From positions 992,001-1,056,000 of the forward strand of contig NZ_VRLV01000001.1 in assembly GCF_009760925.1 (NCBI RefSeq): a stretch of DNA of 64,000 nt, written 5' to 3'. The notes below the pieces were generated by a model. The model did not search any database, was not told the origin of the DNA, and was given only the letters and a program-made list of their open reading frames with translations. Source of the stretch: Nonomuraea typhae. Lineage in GTDB: Bacteria; Actinomycetota; Actinomycetes; Streptosporangiales; Streptosporangiaceae. Positions 60,687-64,000 of this stretch are shown here, piece after piece; positions within the stretch are counted from its first letter, which is position 1; each line of letters begins with the position of its first letter. The position numbers and the translations under genes are program-made.

Positions 60687-60705
60687 TTAGGCTAGCCTAG
60701 CCTTA
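60687..60705. promoter_or_regulatory. Iron box before FecCD permease operon, overlapping the PucR stop codon
   Basis: On the minus strand this reads TAAGGCTAGGCTAGCCTAA, an almost perfect iron box. It ends seven bases before the GTG of the permease gene. Its last three plus-strand bases (60703-60705) are the stop codon of the PucR-family gene read on the same strand. Confidence 0.9.
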
Positions 60706-61794
60706 TCCGTTCATCGAGTCTCCCAGCAGGTGAACGGCCTTGAGCCCCAGATGGATGACCAGCCGGTCGTCCCCGTCGTCCAGATCCCGGTTGAGCGCCC
60801 GCTCGGCCTTGCCCAGCCGGTAGTAGAGCGTCTGCCGATGCACGCCCAGCTCCGCCGCCGCCTTCTGGGCGTGCCCCCCGAGGTCCAGGTAGACCTCCAC
60901 GGTCCTGGCCTGCTCCGCCTCCAGCGCGGCCACCTCCGCGGCCAGCTCCCGCAGGTCGTCGCGGCCCAGGCGGGCCAGCAGCCGGTGCACCCCCAGGTCC
61001 TCCCAGCGGGCGACGGGGGCGAAACGGGGGAAGTGTTCGGCGATCCGGAGCGCCTGCTGCGCCTCACGCCAGCTCCGCCAGGCGTCGGCCGGGTCCCGGC
61101 GCGGCCCGCCGATGCCCGCGGCCGTGCCGTACACCCCCTGAAGGGTCTGCGCGACCTCCGCGGCCAGCTGCGCCGGAGCCAGCAGCGCGACCGGCGAGCC
61201 CGTGCGGGCCAGGACGCCGCGCGGCAGGGTCCAGAGCGTGGCCACCCGCTCGGGGGACTCGCGGACGGCCACCGCTGCGACCGGTCCCGGCATGTCGACC
61301 GAGACGCCGCCGCGCTCCTCCGGGTCGCCCGAGAGCAGCGCGCGCAGCACCCGGCCGGCGTCCTGGCGGCTGCGCGCCTCGTGGGCCAGGGCGAGCGCCG
61401 CCTGCGTGACCAGGCCCGCGGCGCGGGCCAGGACGTCGTCGGTCAGGTTGCCCGAGTCGAGCAGCCACAGGTAGCCGTAGGTCACGTCGCGATGGCGCAG
61501 GGGCCAGCAGATTCGGGCCTTCAGGTGATGGTCGTGGTCGGCGGGGATGCGGACCGGGCCGAGCGCCTTGGCGATGCCGAAGCCCTCGAAGTAGTCACGC
61601 ACGGCGCCCGAGGCGCGGCGGCGCAGGATGACCTCCTGGCGGACCGTGTCGATCTCGTCGTGCTGCGCGTTGTAGGCCAGCAGGCGGAACGAGCGGTCCT
61701 CCAGCGTCGCCGAAGCCCCGAGCACGCGGGCGATCTCGTCGACGGTCTCCTGAAGATCGGCAGTGTTGTGCATTTGTATGACAGCCTGCCACAT
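60703..61794 (-). CDS. PucR/CdaR-family regulator of proline catabolism (PutR-like)
   Basis: This protein of 356-363 residues has an N-terminal sensor part (ADLQETVDEIARVLGASATL, then DRSFRLLAYNAQHDEIDTVR) and a C-terminal PucR HTH (EVYLDLGGHAQKAAAELGVH, then RQTLYYRLGKAERALNRDLD). It is divergent from proline dehydrogenase; in Streptomyces a PucR-type protein, PutR, activates the proline genes. A start at 61773 (MHNTADLQ) is as likely as 61794; neither has a strong ribosome site. A CGCG-TTA-CGCG palindrome lies in the divergent promoter. Confidence 0.88.
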   Translation of the reverse strand: MWQAVIQMHNTADLQETVDEIARVLGASATLEDRSFRLLAYNAQHDEIDTVRQEVILRRRASGAVRDYFEGFGIAKALGPVRIPADHDHHLKARICWPLRHRDVTYGYLWLLDSGNLTDDVLARAAGLVTQAALALAHEARSRQDAGRVLRALLSGDPEERGGVSVDMPGPVAAVAVRESPERVATLWTLPRGVLARTGSPVALLAPAQLAAEVAQTLQGVYGTAAGIGGPRRDPADAWRSWREAQQALRIAEHFPRFAPVARWEDLGVHRLLARLGRDDLRELAAEVAALEAEQARTVEVYLDLGGHAQKAAAELGVHRQTLYYRLGKAERALNRDLDDGDDRLVIHLGLKAVHLLGDSMNG

Positions 61795-61796
61795 CC

Positions 61797-61807
61797 CGCG
61801 TTACGCG
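61797..61807. promoter_or_regulatory. Palindrome in putR-like/PRODH divergent promoter
   Basis: CGCG-TTA-CGCG is a perfect inverted repeat with a three-base centre, three bases from the regulator ATG at 61794. It is a candidate operator for the PucR-family protein. Confidence 0.45.
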
Positions 61808-61849
61808 CGTCGATGGCTGGCGTCTGAACAGCGGTTTTAGGCTGGATAC

Positions 61850-62767
61850 ATGCTCGGTCAACTCCTACTCGCCACGTCACGGAGCAAGCTGGTGCGCCGC
61901 TCCGTGTCCGGCTTCCCGCTCACCCGCAAGGTGGTGAACCGCTTCGTCGCCGGTGAGAGCGCCGCCGAAGCCCGTGCCGCCATCGAGCGGCTCGTCGACG
62001 GCGGACTGACCGTCACCGTGGACCATCTCGGCGAGGAGACCCACGACGCCTCCGCCGCCGCGGCCACCGCCCGGGCATACGTGACCCTCCTGGAGACCCT
62101 GCGCCCCCTGAACCTGGGCGAGCGCGGCGAGGTCTCGGTCAAGCTGTCGGCCGTCGGCCAGGAACTCTCCGACGACATGGCGCTGGAGCACGCGCGGGAG
62201 ATCTGCGCGGCCGCCGCGGCCAACGGCTCCCACGTCACGCTCGACATGGAGGACCACACCACCGTCGACTCGACGCTGAGCATCCTGCGCAAGCTGCGCG
62301 AGGAATACCCGTCGACCGGCGTCGCCATCCAGGCATACCTGCACCGCAGCGAGGACGACTGCCGCGAGCTGGCCCACGAGGGCAGCCGCGTCCGGTTGGT
62401 CAAGGGCGCCTACAACGAGCCCGCCTCCGTCGCCCACCAGGGCAAGGCCGACGTCGACAAGGCGTACGTGCGATGCCTGCGGATCCTCATGGCGGGGAAG
62501 GGGTACCCCATGGTGGGGACGCACGACGACCGCCTGATCTCGATCACCGAACTGCTGGCCGACCGCTTCGGCCGCGCGATCGGCGACTACGAGTACCAGA
62601 TGCTCTACGGAATCAGGACCGACCGGCAGGAGGCACTGGCCGGAGCGGGCCACACGGTCCGCGTCTACGTGCCGTACGGCGACGACTGGTACGGCTACTT
62701 CATGCGCCGCCTCGCCGAACGCCCCGCCAACGTCGCCTTCTTCCTTCGCGCCCTTGGAGGCAAATAG
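61850..62767 (+). CDS. Proline dehydrogenase (monofunctional, FAD-dependent)
   Basis: This 305-residue enzyme oxidises L-proline to P5C with electrons to quinone. It has the barrel patterns VDHLGEETHDA, VSVKLSAVGQELS, VTLDMEDHTTVDSTLSILRK, VAIQAYLHRSEDDC, VRLVKGAYNEPASVAHQGKA and the substrate motif DYEYQMLYGIRTDRQEALAG. Length and motifs fit the stand-alone actinobacterial form. The next gene, the second pathway enzyme, begins after its stop codon without a gap. Regulation by the divergent PucR protein is inferred. Confidence 0.94.
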   Translation: MLGQLLLATSRSKLVRRSVSGFPLTRKVVNRFVAGESAAEARAAIERLVDGGLTVTVDHLGEETHDASAAAATARAYVTLLETLRPLNLGERGEVSVKLSAVGQELSDDMALEHAREICAAAAANGSHVTLDMEDHTTVDSTLSILRKLREEYPSTGVAIQAYLHRSEDDCRELAHEGSRVRLVKGAYNEPASVAHQGKADVDKAYVRCLRILMAGKGYPMVGTHDDRLISITELLADRFGRAIGDYEYQMLYGIRTDRQEALAGAGHTVRVYVPYGDDWYGYFMRRLAERPANVAFFLRALGGK

Positions 62768-64000
62768 ATGGACGCCATCAGCAACGTTCCCGCTCCGGCC
62801 AACGAGCCGGTGTACGGCTACGCGCCGGGCAGCGCCGAGCGCACGGCGCTGGAGAACCGGGTCAAGGAGCTGGCCGGCAGCTCCATCGACCTGCCCATGA
62901 CCATCGACGGCGTGTCCCGCATGGGCGGCGGCGCGCCGATCAACGTGGTGCAGCCGCACAACCACGCCTCGGTCCTGGGACGTACCAACGACGCTACGTC
63001 CCGGGACGTGCAGGACGCGGTCGACGCCGCGCTGCGCGCCGCCCCCGCCTGGCGGGCGCTGTCGTTCGACGAGCGGGCCGCGGTCTTCCTCAAGGCCGCC
63101 GACCTGCTGGCCGGGCCGTGGCGGGCCACGCTGAACGCCGCCACGATCCTCGGCCAGTCGAAGTCGGCGCAGCAGGCGGAGATCGACGCGGCCTGTGAGC
63201 TGATCGACTTCCTGCGTTTCAACGTGGCCTACGCCCGGCAGCTCTACGCCGACCAGCCGATCTCCTCGCCGGGCGTCTGGAACCGGATGGAGTACCGCCC
63301 GCTGGAGGGCTTCGTCCTGGCGATCACGCCGTTCAACTTCACCGCCATCGCCGGAAATTTGCCGACTTCTGCCGCTTTGATGGGTAATGTCGTCGTCTGG
63401 AAGCCGTCGCCCACGCAGCAGTTCGCCGCGCACTTCACCATGAAGCTCCTGGAGGAGGCGGGGCTGCCGCCGGGCGTCATCAACCTGGTCACCGGCAACG
63501 GCGCCGCCGTCTCCGAGGTCGCCCTGACCCACCCGGCGCTGGCCGGCATCCACTTCACCGGCTCCACCGCGACCTTCCAGCACCTGTGGAAGACCGTCGG
63601 CGAGAACATCACCGGTTACCACGGCTACCCGCGCCTGGTCGGCGAGACCGGCGGCAAGGACTTCGTCCTGGCCCACCCCTCGGCCGACCCCGCCGTCCTG
63701 CTGACGGCGCTGGTCCGCGGCGCCTTCGAGTACCAGGGCCAGAAGTGCTCGGCCGCCTCGCGCACCTACGTCCCGCGCTCCCTGTGGACCCGCATCAAGG
63801 ACGACCTGGTCGGCACCGCCGAGTCCCTGACCGTGGGCGACGTGGCCGCGGACCTGTCCACCTTCATGGGCGCCGTCATCGACGACCGCGCGTTCGCCAA
63901 GCACAAGGCGGCCATCGACCGGGCCCGCGCCGCCGCGAACATCGAGGTCCTCACCGGCTCCTACGACGACGCGACCGGCTACTTCGTCAAGCCGGCCGTC
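62768..64000 (+). CDS. pruA: Delta-1-pyrroline-5-carboxylate dehydrogenase, cut by window edge
   Basis: The first 411 residues of an ALDH4-type enzyme are present. It has DRFV-type early strands, PLEGFVLAITPFNFTAIAGN, VVWKPSPTQQFAAHFTMKLL, GIHFTGSTATFQHLWKTVGE, GETGGKDFVLAHPSADPAVL, and the catalytic cysteine in FEYQGQKCSAASRTYVP. It oxidises P5C/glutamate semialdehyde to glutamate with NAD+. Family members are about 540 residues, so roughly the last quarter lies outside. It follows proline dehydrogenase directly. Confidence 0.95.
   Translation, partial: MDAISNVPAPANEPVYGYAPGSAERTALENRVKELAGSSIDLPMTIDGVSRMGGGAPINVVQPHNHASVLGRTNDATSRDVQDAVDAALRAAPAWRALSFDERAAVFLKAADLLAGPWRATLNAATILGQSKSAQQAEIDAACELIDFLRFNVAYARQLYADQPISSPGVWNRMEYRPLEGFVLAITPFNFTAIAGNLPTSAALMGNVVVWKPSPTQQFAAHFTMKLLEEAGLPPGVINLVTGNGAAVSEVALTHPALAGIHFTGSTATFQHLWKTVGENITGYHGYPRLVGETGGKDFVLAHPSADPAVLLTALVRGAFEYQGQKCSAASRTYVPRSLWTRIKDDLVGTAESLTVGDVAADLSTFMGAVIDDRAFAKHKAAIDRARAAANIEVLTGSYDDATGYFVKPAV

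Overview
The window is 64 kb of very GC-rich DNA with GTG/TTG starts, ATGA-type overlaps between genes, SARP, MbtH, PucR and SigB/F-type regulators, and DmdR/IdeR-like iron boxes. This points to a filamentous actinomycete; gene content fits the Streptosporangiales (Nonomuraea/Streptosporangium-like), which is inference only. No rRNA, tRNA, CRISPR array or insertion sequence was seen.

Layout. 1-4.3 kb: a TetR regulator (cut by the left edge) divergent from a DrrA/DrrB/DrrC-type drug export and resistance operon. 4.3-9.1 kb: a PaoABC-like molybdenum aldehyde oxidoreductase operon (2Fe-2S, FAD/4Fe-4S, Mo subunits) divergent from its own TetR gene across a perfect 20-bp palindrome, then a second TetR gene divergent from a flavodoxin-like gene and a nitronate monooxygenase. 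11-12.2 kb: a PepSY lipoprotein and a repeat-bearing intergenic region. 12.2-18.8 kb: a GntR regulator followed by an AprB-like ferredoxin, a TauA-like lipoprotein with a NosL-like tail, permease, ATPase, and an AprA-like flavoprotein fused to HEAT repeats. This operon is the best candidate for an undescribed system. 19-23 kb: a small secreted Trp/His/Cys-rich protein, an orphan narJ, and a cobalamin-riboswitch-controlled btuFCD-like importer. 23-28 kb: a large SARP/AAA regulator divergent from a GTPase plus small helical protein operon. 28-32.5 kb: membrane protein, PepSY-TM protein and a string of hypothetical genes. 32.3-38 kb: a stress module (NDH-2, RsbW-like kinase, SigB/F-type sigma factor, STAS antagonist, GAF-ANTAR protein, PAS-GAF-SpoIIE-like protein whose phosphatase acidic residues look substituted), then a glycosyltransferase behind a textbook SigB-type promoter.

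39.4-60.7 kb is a hydroxamate siderophore locus: N-acyltransferase, ornithine N-hydroxylase, a serine-loading A-T-E NRPS, a 3801-residue NRPS with C-A-T-C-T-C-A-T-C-T-C-T-TE order, MbtH, an EntS-like exporter, a siderophore-binding lipoprotein and two FecCD permeases. Iron boxes lie before the biosynthetic operon, in the exporter/binding-protein divergent promoter, and before the permease operon. Three modules lack adenylation domains, so the peptide cannot be read colinearly.

60.7-64 kb: a PucR-family regulator divergent from proline dehydrogenase and delta-1-pyrroline-5-carboxylate dehydrogenase (cut by the right edge), a proline catabolic unit.
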